A DNA stretch of 64,000 nt from positions 140,047-204,046 of the forward strand of contig JACEFZ010017868.1 of assembly GCA_014155875.1 (NCBI GenBank), in the 5' to 3' direction. Shown piece by piece: positions 21,901 to 29,433 of the stretch. This stretch comes from Cepaea nemoralis. Its lineage: Eukaryota > Mollusca > Gastropoda > Stylommatophora > Helicidae. Numbering within the stretch: position 1 is the first letter of the stretch; each line of letters opens with the position of its first letter. A model generated the notes under the pieces. That model did not search any database and was not told the DNA's origin. It was given only the letters and a program-made list of their open reading frames with translations. Made by a program: the position numbers and the translations under genes.

Positions 21901-24266
21901 TTGCTCTTGTTCAATTTTTCTCAACCTGTGTCTTCCATGTCAGGCGACGATCGAAGGTGACTCCTAGATAGTTTGGATTTTCTTCATGGTGCAATATTTT
22001 TCCATTCAATACCAGTTTAGGTTGCTGAGTTTTGTTTTAGAGGGAGAACACTGTGCATGTTGTTTTCTCATCACTTATCTTCACCAGCCATGATTTTGAC
22101 CAGTCCTCTAGCGCTAATAAGGCTTGCTGTATTCTGCTGTTAGCTGTGCTAATATATTCTTCAGATGTCCATATGGCTAGGTCATCTGCAAATGAGGATG
22201 TGTGTACTCTGGCTGGAAAATTTCCCATGATGTCATTTATATATGCTAGGAACAATGTTGGTGAAACAACTCCTCCTTGGGGGACACCTTGCTCCAACAA
22301 CATCATTTTGCTGGTTTGTCCTTGTACTTTTGTCCTGGCAGTTCTGTTCTCAAGGTAGTGGCTAATCCATTTGTACATTTTCCCACAAACATGCATTTTT
22401 TGCAGTTTTGCTTTCAGTCCTTCCTTCCATACTTTATCAAATGCTTTTTCTAAATCTATCCATTTCGCAAGTGTGTGCTTTTTCTCTTGGAAGGCATCCT
22501 CTATTTCCTGAGCTATATAGGTTATTTGATCTTTAGTGGATCTGTACTTTCTGAATCCTGCTTGGTGTGGTGTTAGGAGTTGGTTTTCTTCCAGATGCCA
22601 TGTCAGCCTGCCATTGATAATGCGTTCCATTAATTTTCCTACACAGCTAAGTAGACTGATAGGTCGATAGCCATTTGGTTCTTCCAGGTCTTTTCCTTTC
22701 TTTGGGACTGGTATTAGTATAGCTTCCTTCCATGCCTGTGGGACTATTCCTCTCTTCCAGCTGTAATTTAGGACTGCTAGTAGTTTCTTTTTTGCCTTAG
22801 TGCCTAGTCCTATTAGCATTTCATTTGTGATTCCATCCTTTCCTGGTGATTTCTTCTTTTTTAGGGTATTCATTGCCTGTTCCATTTCTTCCATTGTTAG
22901 ATTTGCCATCATATATTCTGCTGCTGTCTCAGTATTACTGTGATGTATCTGTTTATCTTTGATTGCTTTCTTCTGTTCGGTTGTAATATCAATGTGGTTT
23001 GCACTGGCATAGTGTTCCATTAGTGCATTTGCAGCCTTTTCCCCTGTAAGCAAGGCATTTCCTTGTTTAATTGTTATTTGTTTGTTTCTCGGTCCTTCAT
23101 TGTTCATGCTTTCACTAGTTTCCATAGTTTGTTTCCATCCCTGTCAAAGTTCAGATTTTCTGTTTTTTCCCTCCAACAATCTCTTGTTGTTTGATTTACT
23201 GTTCTTTTATATTTTGCTGAAATGGCTTTGAGAGAGATGTTCACTTGAATTGTTTGTTCTCTCTCTGCTGTCTTCCTGGCATCTTCAACTTTGTCCTCCA
23301 AAATTTGTATTTCTTCAGTCCAGTATGGTTTGTAATTTCTCCTAGCTCCTCTTAGAATAGACTCAGTGGCCGCCTGTATTATTGCTCTGGATACTTTCCA
23401 CCATTTGCTTCATGTTGCCATATCGTGTATTTATGTTTTCACAATATTTGTCTGTTAGTATGGTAAATCTGTCCCAATCTGCTCTTTTGTAATTCCAGCA
23501 CGGCAAAGGCTTTTGCTCCTGTGGAACATACTCCATATTCATTACAAGCTTGATTGGTCTGTGGTCACTACCTCCTAATTGGTAAAGCACACAGCGATCG
23601 ATTTTGTGGAGGATGTCTCCTGTGCAGAAAGCCAAGTCTGGAGTAGAAGTGGTAAACCATCTTCTGGAGTAGAAGCTCGGTGTGTCATCCGCTTTGTTGA
23701 GTAGATGGAGATTTGAGTCTATTCCCAGTCCTCCACTTTTATCAGTATTTGGGTATCCCCATCTTTCTGAACGGCTATTAAAATCTCCAACAATAATGCA
23801 GTTTGTGTCAGTTATTTTCATGTTTGAGAGTGTAAGGTCCTTATCTGCTGGGCTATACAGATTGTAGATTCTTATTTTCACATCCTTTATCATTACATCA
23901 ACACCTATAGTTTCCGTTTGGCTGTCAGAGATCACAGATACTTCGCTGCAAGGTATTGTATTTCGTGTAAGTATTAGAACTCCTCCTTTGTGTCCTTCGC
24001 AGTCAAAACGTGTGGCCTGATATCCTCTGACTGAGAATTTGCGATTGGCATTGAGGTGTGTCTCTTGGATGCATGCCACATCTATCTTTATGAAGACGCT
24101 TTGTTAGGGAGACTTTTCTTGTAATTTAATTTAACATAATTTTCTATTATAATTTGGAGACATACTGTGAACACCAATTATTGCTATATTAATAAAATTC
24201 TTACCCCTTTAAAACTGTCATTTCCTCCAACGTCGGAAAAGTTAATGTTTGGGTAAGTAGCCATCT
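447..24266 (-). CDS. NVL: NVL-like AAA+ ATPase, first AAA domain (D1) and linker start, multi-exon
   Basis: Exons in transcript order are 24205-24266, 18049-18183, 13270-13362, 10654-10771, 8162-8297, 3829-4031 and tentatively 447-517. Every junction has AG/GT signals, and the phases join without a frame break or stop. The joined peptide follows NVL D1: an FSDVGGND entry motif, Walker A GPKGCGKS, the stretch up to the Walker B position, TTNRPDLLD (sensor 1 region), then ILQVLCKK and LTRGYVGSDLKSL of the helical lid. In known NVL/Rix7 this ATPase removes factors from pre-60S particles in the nucleolus and nucleoplasm. Odd points: the Walker B pair DE reads EN, the RRAGRFDRE arginine-finger region is replaced by FRTKCFTIE, and about three residues are missing after ATELAKGN. 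The first exon has an ATG two bases after its acceptor, so it could be a late start or an internal Met. N-terminal exons were not found, and D2 would lie left of base 1. Orthology is clear; catalytic competence is doubtful. Confidence 0.85.
518..884. other. Intron sequence, nothing recognised
   Basis: AT-rich sequence between the tentative linker exon and a SINE. I see no conserved coding or repeat signature. Confidence 0.4.
885..1100 (+). repeat. tRNA-derived SINE, family II
   Basis: The head resembles tRNA box A/B sequence (CAGTGGTCATGTGTTTAAAT). The body has AATGGGTACCAGGAAA, and the end reads AAAAATATGGGGGTAGCACC. The same order recurs at 19545-19735, 45245-45425, 50935-51190 and 60230-60440, where the B box reads GGTTCAAATC. 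It is a dispersed retroposon, not a functional tRNA gene. Confidence 0.7.
1440..2215. repeat. 54-bp minisatellite array (about 14 units)
   Basis: Units begin TATACTAAATGATCTTAGTG and continue through GCAAGCAGTAAAGTTGCATG. Spacing is 54 bp, with two 60-bp units near the left end that carry an extra TTTATG. Variants alternate AAGAACAG, AAGCACAG and AGGCACAG. Because 54 is divisible by three, both strands stay open across the array; this is an arithmetic effect and not evidence of a protein. Confidence 0.95.
2238..3130 (-). repeat. SINE family I copy, split by a 688-bp insertion
   Basis: The tail half (2238-2365, with CAACACCAGCATCTTTCAGC and CTTTCTGAGCGACCGGCTCC) and the head half (3062-3130, with CGACTCGAACCGCTTCC) together match the uninterrupted copy at 44972-45205. 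The SINE sits inside the 54-bp satellite: one satellite unit resumes at about 3131. Confidence 0.8.
2366..3053. mobile_element. Insertion with an 8-bp target duplication
   Basis: AGTCACTG at 2358-2365 is repeated at 3054-3061, while the undisturbed SINE at 44972-45205 carries it once. The insert therefore has defined edges and an 8-bp duplication, the size made by hAT and P-type transposases. I see no matching terminal inverted repeats. Near its right end, CCATAGACCT and AGGTCTATGG form a 10-bp stem. No transposase ORF is present. Confidence 0.75.
3131..3215 (+). repeat. Displaced unit of the 54-bp satellite
   Basis: TATACTAAATGATCTTAGTG recurs here, followed by a diverged second unit. It was separated from the main array by the nested SINE insertion. 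Confidence 0.8.
3829..4031 (-). CDS. NVL: NVL D1-piece exon 6 (lid of AAA domain 1)
   Basis: The acceptor ATTTTTCAG and donor GTAATATT bound a 203-nt exon. It reads ILQVLCKKQHLADD, then LTRGYVGSDLKSLI and CAMHRVM, matching the helical lid of NVL D1 (LTPGFVGADLMALC in human). It ends in an acidic SESIKMDSDSAGE stretch that begins the inter-domain linker. The phase joins the 8162-8297 exon with a split serine codon. Confidence 0.92.
4090..6045. repeat. 28-bp minisatellite array
   Basis: The repeated unit is CAATGTGTAATGTCAATGTA followed by TCTTATCT. The centre (4560-6000) is homogeneous, while the left edge (4090-4340) is strongly diverged. Variants TATGCTAT, TTTCAATG and a rare GTATTG mark higher-order structure. 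A family III repeat interrupts the array at about 4370-4505. Confidence 0.95.
4370..4505 (-). repeat. Dispersed repeat, family III, inserted in the 28-bp array
   Basis: It is the reverse complement of the GCGTTCATC ... GTTTACAGC ... CCGACTTCTG family also found at 14385, 19765, 25265, 40900 and 41450. Satellite units flank it on both sides. Confidence 0.75.
6046..7790. other. Intron sequence with a decayed SINE
   Basis: A minus-strand fragment of SINE family II is visible at about 6180-6390 (GTGCTAGGTCCATATTGT ... AGCACTCAACAGG). An ORF of 85 codons at 7076 has no recognisable motif and faces an equally long one on the other strand, so I do not call it a gene. Confidence 0.4.
7795..7965 (-). 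mobile_element. 3' end of an RTE-like LINE (family A)
   Basis: The minus strand reads RDKYLNGLATWHNWDKNRDL, the C-terminal tail seen in longer copies as KYLDGLALWHGRDRNSELI. It is followed by a GATGATG-type 3' tail, as in other family A copies. Strongly 5'-truncated. Confidence 0.6.
8162..8297 (-). CDS. NVL: NVL D1-piece exon 5 (sensor 1 and arginine-finger region)
   Basis: The acceptor AAAAACAG and donor GTAATTG bound 136 nt that read PVLVIFTTNRPDLLDE, FRTKCFTIEHAV and IPNKCARE. Human NVL D1 here has [26 protein letters not shown]. The sensor 1 asparagine is kept, but the arginine-finger region is rewritten. A split aspartate codon joins it to exon 4. Confidence 0.92.
8505..8590 (-). repeat. 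SINE family II head
   Basis: The minus strand has GTAGCACAGTGGCTAAAATG (box A type) and GGTCATGGGTTTGAATTTG (box B type). The body is missing. Confidence 0.6.
8600..9865. other. Intron sequence, nothing firmly recognised
   Basis: Mostly unique AT-rich sequence. A short motif at 8625-8655 (AACTCAAGCGTAGTCCACAC) also occurs at about 35465 and 40735, so a small dispersed repeat fragment is present. Confidence 0.35.
9872..9966. repeat. (AT)n microsatellite
   Basis: Nearly pure AT dinucleotide repeat with two AATA slips. Confidence 0.97.
10654..10771 (-). CDS. NVL: NVL D1-piece exon 4 (Walker B position)
   Basis: The acceptor TTTTCTGCAG and donor GTGAGC bound 118 nt that read KLAPCILLIENIETIIPERN, then IATTAMELKFLVQLVVSVH. 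Human NVL D1 has APCIIFIDEIDAITPKRE. The catalytic D-E pair is replaced by E-N, which would be expected to block ATP hydrolysis. There is no frame damage. Confidence 0.92.
11000..11115 (+). repeat. SINE family I, tail part
   Basis: GTTCAGAAAGCAATGGCAAA and the ending GGACATGCAAC match the longer copy that follows at 11195-11425. Confidence 0.65.
11195..11425 (+). repeat. tRNA-derived SINE, family I
   Basis: The head has a near-canonical B box in CCCGGGTTCGAAACACGG. The centre is CGTTCAGAAAGCAATGGCAA, and the tail ends GTCCCGTAAGGGATATGCAA. The order is shared with 13548-13800, 40085-40320, 44972-45205 and 48110-48350. Confidence 0.75.
11985..12350. repeat. Non-coding fragment related to the piggyBac-like element
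   Basis: TTCCTTGTGCAATCCCATTT, then TTTGATATATAATACAATAT and the ending TAATGAATCAGTTAA match the right part of the element at 52576-54828, including a terminal TTAA. Confidence 0.55.
12828..12900 (-). repeat. SINE family I tail fragment
   Basis: The minus-strand tail motif appears as GTTGCATGTCCTTTACAGGA on the plus strand. Confidence 0.5.
13270..13362 (-). CDS. NVL: NVL D1-piece exon 3
   Basis: The acceptor TTGTTTTACAG and donor GTAAGG bound 93 nt (31 codons, phase 0 at both ends). It reads EYQLPLLSLTATELAKGNSE, then ANVQDLFHQAT, aligning with [22 protein letters not shown] and LRELFEQA of human NVL. About three residues are missing where NVL has the VSGES segment. Confidence 0.9.
13548..13800 (-). 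repeat. SINE family I
   Basis: Tail CCCCTACAGGACGTTGCAGT, centre TTTGCCATTGCTTTCTGAGC and a diverged head are all in minus orientation, 185 bp beyond the NVL exon. Confidence 0.7.
14385..14525 (+). repeat. Dispersed repeat, family III, short copy
   Basis: It starts with a (TTC)n run, then GCGTTTATCTGGAGTTTTTT, GTTTACAGCAGAGCTGCGTT and CCGACACATCCGACTTCTG, and ends GGGTTAACCTTC. The function of the family is unknown. Confidence 0.75.
15165..16135 (-). mobile_element. RTE-like LINE (family A), truncated reverse transcriptase
   Basis: The minus strand reads GVRQGCVMSPDLFSLYSENI, IRYADD and NYLGTVITSDGRCLEEIRTR, then, after a frame change near 15600, LYGCETWTMGSQAEKH and FFGHVMRRNGLENLVTTGK. 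These are RT motifs B' to the thumb and the C-terminal tail. After YADD the segment TVLIADNE, present in the 26.1-kb copy, is deleted. The 5' half is missing, and the 3' end runs into a TCAATCAGTCA-type short repeat, as RTE elements often do. Clade assignment is by motif style only. Confidence 0.85.
16136..16759. other. Intron sequence, nothing recognised
   Basis: Between the LINE and the mariner copy. No gene or repeat signature stands out beyond a short CA/TG-rich stretch at 16700-16755. Confidence 0.35.
16760..17990 (-). mobile_element. Mariner (DD34D) transposon, inactive
   Basis: The ends match as inverted repeats: TGAGGGGGCTTTAAATGAAA on the left and TGAGGGGGATTCAAATGAAA read inward from the right, flanked by TA. 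The minus strand encodes a mariner transposase with several stops: HTH part VQYGDACLSVQQVYEWRRKF, then VTGNETW, QHDNARPHTA and LPDLAPSDFHLFG. The second and third aspartates are 34 residues apart, as in DD34D mariners. The first catalytic aspartate is asparagine (GNETW for GDETW). It lies 58 bp from the NVL exon 2 donor. Confidence 0.93.
18049..18183 (-). CDS. NVL: NVL D1-piece exon 2 (Walker A)
   Basis: The acceptor TCCTGTGGCAG and donor GTTTGAC bound 135 nt (45 codons, phase 0 both sides). It reads LFKERHSSLDYIELC and FLLHGPKGCGKSLIAHSIAG. The P-loop GPKGCGKS is intact and aligns with LLHGPPGCGKTLLAHAIAG of human NVL. Spacing between GGND and the P-loop equals that of human NVL. Confidence 0.95.
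18500..18900. repeat. Purine-rich low-complexity tract with two (CA)n runs
   Basis: GA-rich sequence holds two runs of ACACACAC followed by GAAATGGGAGA. A 139-codon minus-strand ORF across it is compositional and not a gene. Confidence 0.8.
19545..19735 (+). repeat. SINE family II
   Basis: A head of box A type (CAGTAGCTAGCATCCTGGCC), then GTGCTGTTTGGTCTGTATAA and ATATGGGGCTAGCACCATAT. Same order as the copies at 885 and 50935. Confidence 0.75.
19765..20480 (+). repeat. Dispersed repeat, family III, long copy with internal triplication
   Basis: Begins TTCTTCTTCTGCTGCGTTCA and contains AACCTTCACGGG, then CAGCCCTCAAGGGAAGGCAG and CCATGGGCATTCTCCGCC. Near the right end, GAGCTTTCGATTCGGACTTT plus the next 20 bases occurs three times (about 20230, 20272 and 20378). 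Other long copies lie at 40900-41430 and 41450-42115. No coding capacity is recognised. Confidence 0.75.
20500..24085 (-). mobile_element. LINE with endonuclease, RT and RNase H (family B), broken
   Basis: In minus order: endonuclease (IQETHLNANRKF, GDFNSRSERWGY, GGSDHRP; 24079-23363), RT (SPGKDGITNEML, NGYRPISLLSCVGK, DLEKAFDKVW, GVPQGGVVSPTLFL, SSFADDLAIW; 23125-22037), RT thumb and RNase H (YTDGSAN, FTDAKSAVSIL, WIPSHCSIPGNEEADRLAKE; 21892-20786) and a C-terminal CNCGTGKMTAKHLLQECP zinc-knuckle-like motif (20728-20513). The EN-RT-RNase H order fits I-group or related LINEs. Several frame breaks separate the parts, and the 5' end is truncated 120 bp from an NVL exon. Confidence 0.93.
24205..24266 (-). 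CDS. NVL: NVL D1-piece exon 1 (entry to AAA domain 1)
   Basis: The acceptor ATATTTTCAG and donor GTAAGA bound 62 nt that read MATYPNINFSDVGGNDSFKG. The FSDVGGND motif aligns with KFEDVGGND at the start of NVL D1. The ATG is preceded by two exon bases after the acceptor, so it can be an internal methionine or, if a 5' exon is untranslated, the start. No upstream exon was identified. Confidence 0.88.
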
Positions 24267-24779
24267 CTGAAAATATAATTATACAAAAATAAAAATAGCA
24301 CATTCTTCAAACATGATAAGTTCATCAAAATTTGGAGCCTTTGCTCGCTCCCAAGTTGAACTGCAACATTTTTTCTGAATATGTGCTAAAAAGAGGAAGT
24401 CACAAAAACAGAATTTTTAGCCAGATGTTGTTGGGTGAAGAATGACTTGTGCAGTGAATTGGATTAAAGTGAGGAAGAGTTGCACAATTCGTCGACCGCA
24501 CTCTCTCTCCTGAGTCCATCTTAGTCCAGTGGCAAGACATAGCCAGACAGTCATGTGTCCATATCACCGTTGAGACTGGGAGGTTTATTTTAGTGACCAG
24601 GACTCCCAAGTTGAAACATCACCCTACAGGTGCTAGCAATGACAGCCATTACGATACTGACCACATCATCCTTCAGGTGCTAACAAAGGCAGCCAGAATG
24701 ATACTAAATAGCAATTAGTGTCTATATTTGTTCTCATTCTATTGAGTACACATCTACTTTGAATATTGTGTGAAAATGT

Positions 24780-24910
24780 GCTTCAATATTTGATGTTATA
24801 ATCACATTCTAATATTATTGAGTAGCAGTTCCTGTGATATTTGTGAAGAAATGTGGTGTTTTTATCATTACTCACTGAATTTAATTGGATTATCATCACA
24901 AAATAAAGGA
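24780..24910. repeat. Short fragment related to the piggyBac-like element
   Basis: The stretch with GAAATGTGGTGTTTTTATCA and the following TTTAATTGGATTATCATC resembles 11985-12060 and parts of 53700-54130. Confidence 0.4.
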
Positions 24911-24934
24911 AATTTGCCTAAGTAAGGAAATGTG

Positions 24935-25215
24935 AATCTTCTTCTTCTTCTTCAATGTTCCGAGCCATTGAGGTTCTTTTCTGCAGATACAATCCATCTC
25001 CATTCGTCTCTCTGGTTGACCTTCTCTTGCCAGTCGTTGATTCCAAGTGCTTGTAGGTCTGTATATATATATTATCTCTCCACCGTCTTCTTGGTCTACT
25101 TCGAGGTCTACGGTCATTTATTTCCTGAGTGTAAGCGAGTTTTGTTTCCCTATTGTCTTCCATTCTTTCTATATGCCCCAGCCATTGTAGTCCTATTGTT
25201 AGGAAATTTGAATAA
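24935..25215 (-). mobile_element. 3' end of a LINE, different family
   Basis: The minus strand reads LQWLGHIERMEDNRETK, DRRPRSRPRRRWRDNI and, after a frame change, QRDEWRWIV, a typical LINE C-terminal tail (GH-RM, RPR-R, RDEWR). It ends in a (GAA)n run. Only the last part of the ORF remains. Confidence 0.7.
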
Positions 25216-25264
25216 GTAAAAATTTTGAATAATTGTCTCCCTTTAAAAAAATATATTTAGGATA

Positions 25265-25425
25265 ATTTCTTCTTCTTCTTCTTCTGGGTTCATCCGGAAT
25301 TTTATTTTTTGAACGTAGTTGCATTGTGCCTGTTTACAGCGGAGCTGTGATACTTGCGCCTTTCGGCAGACACACCCAACTTCTACGGGCATTTGTTGAC
25401 TGGGTTAACCTTCCCGGGTGTTAGA
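25265..25425 (+). repeat. Dispersed repeat, family III, short copy
   Basis: A (TTC)n start, GGGTTCATCCGGAATTTTAT, GTTTACAGCGGAGCTGTGAT, and an end at GGGTTAACCTTCCCGGGTG. Confidence 0.75.
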
Positions 25426-25554
25426 TAATTTAACTTAATAACTACATTACGCGATGACAAAATTATGGCGATATATAAGCCAATGGCACATATATTATGA
25501 CGATTAATCATCCTTCAGTACGTAATCAGTTCAGCTGCCTCTACCTGGTCAAGG

Positions 25555-25690
25555 AGCCAAGGTAGTGTAGTGGTTAGCATCCTTACTTATCAAGTCTTCT
25601 TCTTCTTTCGTTTTCTTGAAATTTTTCTATAACTGCAATATTGTCTCTTGTAGGAATTTAACGGTCTTTTTTAGTCCAACCACTTGTTAA
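25555..25690. repeat. SINE family II head joined to a LINE family C 3' end
   Basis: The SINE box A segment GTAGTGTAGTGGTTAGCATC stops after ATCAAGTC. The minus-strand 3' end of LINE family C follows (TCTTCTTCTTTCGTT, compare 30320). The LINE tail was probably inserted into the SINE or replaced its body. Confidence 0.6.
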
Positions 25691-26094
25691 ATTAGGCCAT
25701 GCTTGACACAATGTTTATGAATCAGCTGAGTGACCCAATCAGATATTTATTTTTAAACTGAACGATACTTTTGAATGTTCAAGGAGGATATAATATTTAA
25801 TATTTTAAAGTGACTTTTGGGCCTATAGGTTCATTTCACCAGTCTGCACAGAACAAATGTACGGACTGTATAGCTTGGACAATTATTAACTAACATATCA
25901 AAGATTAATTTCTTGAGACATTAACTAGCAGTAATTTTGAACTCTTTAATGATTCAGTGCCAAAAGTAGGTTTGGACAAAACGTTGGTACACAATCAAAT
26001 GAACAAGTATTATAATGTAAATTTCCATTCACTGAACATTGAAATTGTAGAAGATACCAAGAAACAAAACAAATAACATGATATCCCTAGTATG

Positions 26095-27030
26095 GCGTTT
26101 TATTGTACTTCTGTCCAAATAAGAGGTGTGAGACAGGGATGTGTAATGTCTCCAGATCTGTTTTCCCTGTACAGTGAAAGTATTTTCAGAAATATTGAAG
26201 ATATGGAAGGAATCAACATTGGGAGACGATGCATCAATAACATTAGATATGCAGATGATACAGTCTTGATTGCAGATAATGAACAGGACCTGCAAAATTT
26301 AGTAGATGCGATTGTTACACACAGTGAACAACTAGGGTTAGAATTAAATTGTAAAAAGACACAGATTATGGTTGTCACTAGGAAGAACGAAATACCACAA
26401 TGTAATATACAAGTAAATGGGAATATTCTTCAACAAGTGAATAGGTACAATTATCTCGGAACAGTAATAACATCTGATGGAAGATGCCTTGAAGAGATTA
26501 GAACAAGAATCGCCATGGCAAAGGTAGCCTTTAGCAAGATGAAAAACATACTGACAATAAAAAGATGTCAATTGAAACGAGAAAAAGAGTGTTGAGATGC
26601 TACATAGAACCTGTACTTTTATATGGATGTGAAGCGTGGACAATGAGCAGTCAGGCTGAAAAACATCTGATGGCTGTGGAGATGTGGTTTCTGAGGAAAA
26701 TGCAAAGAATACCATGGACAGCCAGAAAGACCTATGAACAAATCCTTCAAGAAACAAATGAAGATCGTAAATTGATTAGAGAAATTAAACGTAGACAGTC
26801 AACATTTTTTGGGCATGTTATGAGAAGAAATGGATTGGAGAACTTGGTGACAACTGGTAAGATCGAAGGGAACAGACCAAGGGGAAGACCTAGAAGCAAG
26901 TACCTGGATGGCTTGGCCTTGTGGCATGGTCGAGACAGAAACTCGGAACTGATCCACGACTCTGGTGATCGAGTGAGATGGCAGAACATGACCGCCCACG
27001 CTTACCGGCATGGCACATGATGGATGGATG
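26095..27030 (+). mobile_element. RTE-like LINE (family A), best 3' half in the window
   Basis: The first frame (to 26595) has IRGVRQGCVMSPDLFSLYSE, IRYADDTVLIADNEQDL and NYLGTVITSDGRCLEEIRTR. One lost base near 26550 shifts to a second frame (26565-27020) with LYGCEAWTMSSQAEKHLM, FFGHVMRRNGLENLVTTGKI and GRPRSKYLDGL. It ends in CACATGATGGATGGATGGAT, a short tandem tail. The upstream RT motifs and endonuclease are missing. Confidence 0.88.
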
Positions 27031-27419
27031 GATTTGGCAATATATTATCCTTTGGCACTGAATCAGTTAATTAGGTCTGAAAGTTTAAGATTACAGCGGC
27101 AATGTGATCTTTAGGTTCCATTCATCTAAGTTTCTGCAGAATAGGTCAGTCTAACATTCTGTGCAGTTTGCACAGTAGCGATTGGTTGAAATTAGCTTGT
27201 CTTTTAAATAAATTATTTGGCATACGGTCAGTAATTTTATTTTTAGAGCTATTTTTACAAATCTTCTAATATTCTGAGATGGATTTTTAAATTCTGCATC
27301 CATTTTTACATATATATGGAAAGTTTAATCAACAACCGTTAAAAAGAATACAAGTTTAAAGATTATTAATCATTTCTCTAGCTAGTTAATAAGTCGACAG
27401 ATTATCCTCATTACACATC

Positions 27420-27890
27420 GAAACATTCAGTCCATAAGTGCTCGGATCCCCTCCTCAGTAATTCCTGCAGCGTATAGCGCCTAACGACACCAGTTCTATG
27501 TTGGTTTATTAATCTTCTTTGGCTTCCTGTGTAGTGTTCTTGTTTGGCCACCCCTCTTTTAACTTGCTGTCCTCACAGCCTGACCATGGTTGTAGATTCG
27601 CAGTCATCACTCTGTTCTTGCAAACGACTTGCTTCTCGTAGCACATTCAGAATATCAGCCTGGTCCATGGCTCGACTGCCTTCCACAGCAGCCTTACCTG
27701 CAAGCTTGTCAGCCTGCTTATTCCCTTGTACACCCACATGCCCTGGCATGAAAATGAAACTAATCTTTGCTAGCCCAGACTGCTTCAGAGACAGCACCCT
27801 CTCTCTGCGGACCCACAATCTCTATCTTCCTGAGCATATTAATTGAGTCACTAAGGAAACATGCCCGAGTGAATGTCTTAACAACCATAT
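27420..27890 (-). mobile_element. LINE RNase H fragment (family F)
   Basis: The minus strand reads LAKISFIFMPGHVGVQGNKQ, then ADKLAGKAAVEG, the last RNase H motif (PGHVG-GN-AD). A closely matching copy lies at 63415-63930. It is 5'-truncated. Confidence 0.75.
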
Positions 27891-27949
27891 ATTGTTGCAA
27901 TTGGGATAGCAAGATTAACTTCTCATGTCATCTATAATTAGTAATAAAT

Positions 27950-28520
27950 AAATAATTAATTGGCTGCCAGTTTTAATTGCTAATTAGGTCGCTGCACATC
28001 CTATCGAAAAAAGAAAGTAACCATTGAGCCCGTATTATCACTCCACATAATAAAATATACATCTTGCCCGGTTTCTAAGCTAACATTAATAATGGACAAG
28101 GTATTTAATGAATTAGTAATTAATTAGCAGCCTTTATAGCACTCTTCCGAATAACGGTTCCAAATTATTTAGTGTAAAAAGTATCCCTTACAGGGCCTCA
28201 TTAGGTGATGTTGTCGATCACTTCCAGTTCAGAGTGTCACGGACTGCTAGACTGATCGATGGATGTAATAAATGTTTCCTGGGCCCAGAGGGCCATGACT
28301 GTCGTCGGAGTGTATATCTATATCTTGCACATACGTATTTCAACATATAACTGATAGGTATACACTCCGACAACAGTTGCCCCTGAACGAGCATAATCAC
28401 CTAATGAGGCCCTGTAAGGGATGCTTTTAACAAGAAATAATTTGAGACCGTTATTCAGAAGCGTGCCGCCTTTTTAAATTGCTAATTAGGTCGTTACGCA
28501 TCATATCTAAACATAAATGG
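27950..28520. repeat. Repeat family H, two pieces around a MITE
   Basis: GCTAATTAGGTCGCTGCACA (27979) and GCTAATTAGGTCGTTACGCA (28480) match the tandem copies at 34480-34800. The MITE at 28183-28422 lies between the two pieces. Confidence 0.55.
28183..28422. mobile_element. 240-bp MITE with perfect 27-bp inverted ends
   Basis: Bases 28183-28209 (ATCCCTTACAGGGCCTCATT and the next seven) are an exact reverse complement of 28396-28422. An inner inverted pair (GTCGGAGTGTATA and TATACACTCCGAC) makes much of the element self-complementary. It has no coding capacity. Confidence 0.85.
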
Positions 28521-28689
28521 CATGAGCAGTTACGATTCTCTACCCCGATCACAATGAAGTATTGTTGCTAAAATGTTCGTTTACAAACAAAACAGTTATA
28601 GTAGTAAGTAGCCAAAGTTTGATCATTTCAGTTCTCACTTTGACTTGGACACAAAGCAAAGCTGCCCAGTGAGCGGAATTTAGAAAATT

Positions 28690-28870
28690 GTTTTGTTCAA
28701 GATGCTGACACTCAAATGTGAATATCTCCGCTTAGAATTTACATACATGCATCATTGAGGTACTGTTGGATTTGGCTTTTCAAGGACTATCAATTTGTGG
28801 TGGACTCATTAGTAAAGAACCAGTTTGATAAACATGATCAATATACCTACTGACTGCGTTGGTATCATCA
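28690..28870. repeat. Repeat family H, distal part
   Basis: CTCCGCTTAGAATTTACATA and the following GAGGTACTGTTGGATT match 34885-34990, so this repeat is larger than its core. Confidence 0.5.
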
Positions 28871-29162
28871 TTCATAGCTAAAAGCAAATTTATAAAACAT
28901 CAAAGTTGTTAGATAAAACTATTTAACTAAGATTTAAGAACCCATGTAATTTAATTTACATTTACCGAGAATGTGAGTAACACTTTTTAAAATTATTTTT
29001 TTAGGGCTCTACACTTTGATCTTAACCAAAGTACCGAGAATGTAAGTATAGTATTATATAGTTTTGTGTATAAAATAATTTAATTAATTACTACAGGTAC
29101 AGTAATAATAATATAAGTATGATGATAATTAACATTATAATTAATTATTAGCAATGTCAGAA

Positions 29163-29432
29163 TTATCGAACTTTCTGAGCTGGGTCTTGGGACTCGATCT
29201 TGATTTCGTGCGCAATTAGTTGCGTCCAATGATCACTTCCGTTTGTTACCATGTCATGCAAGAATTTAACTCTTCGAAAGCAGTGTGGTATGACGACAGG
29301 GGAATCTACTCTGATCTTTGCAATATTGGACCTTCTATTATGTGCCAAAAGCTTTATGCCGACAAAGTGTTTTTTCTGGATTTTTTTCTAGTCTGTTTAC
29401 GAATAGTAAGCAAATCTGTCTTATAACTCCTG
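29163..29432 (-). CDS. Unidentified candidate terminal exon
   Basis: After a plausible acceptor (ACTTTCAG) the minus strand stays open for about 88 codons to a stop at 29163-29165. It is basic and low in repeats, with the segments LAHNRRSNIAKIRVDS, HCFRRVKFLHDMV and WTQLIAHEIKIESQDP. I do not recognise the family. It could be the last exon of a host gene, a decayed transposon ORF, or chance. An ATTAAA lies further downstream. No partner exon was found. Confidence 0.3.
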
Positions 29433-29433
29433 A

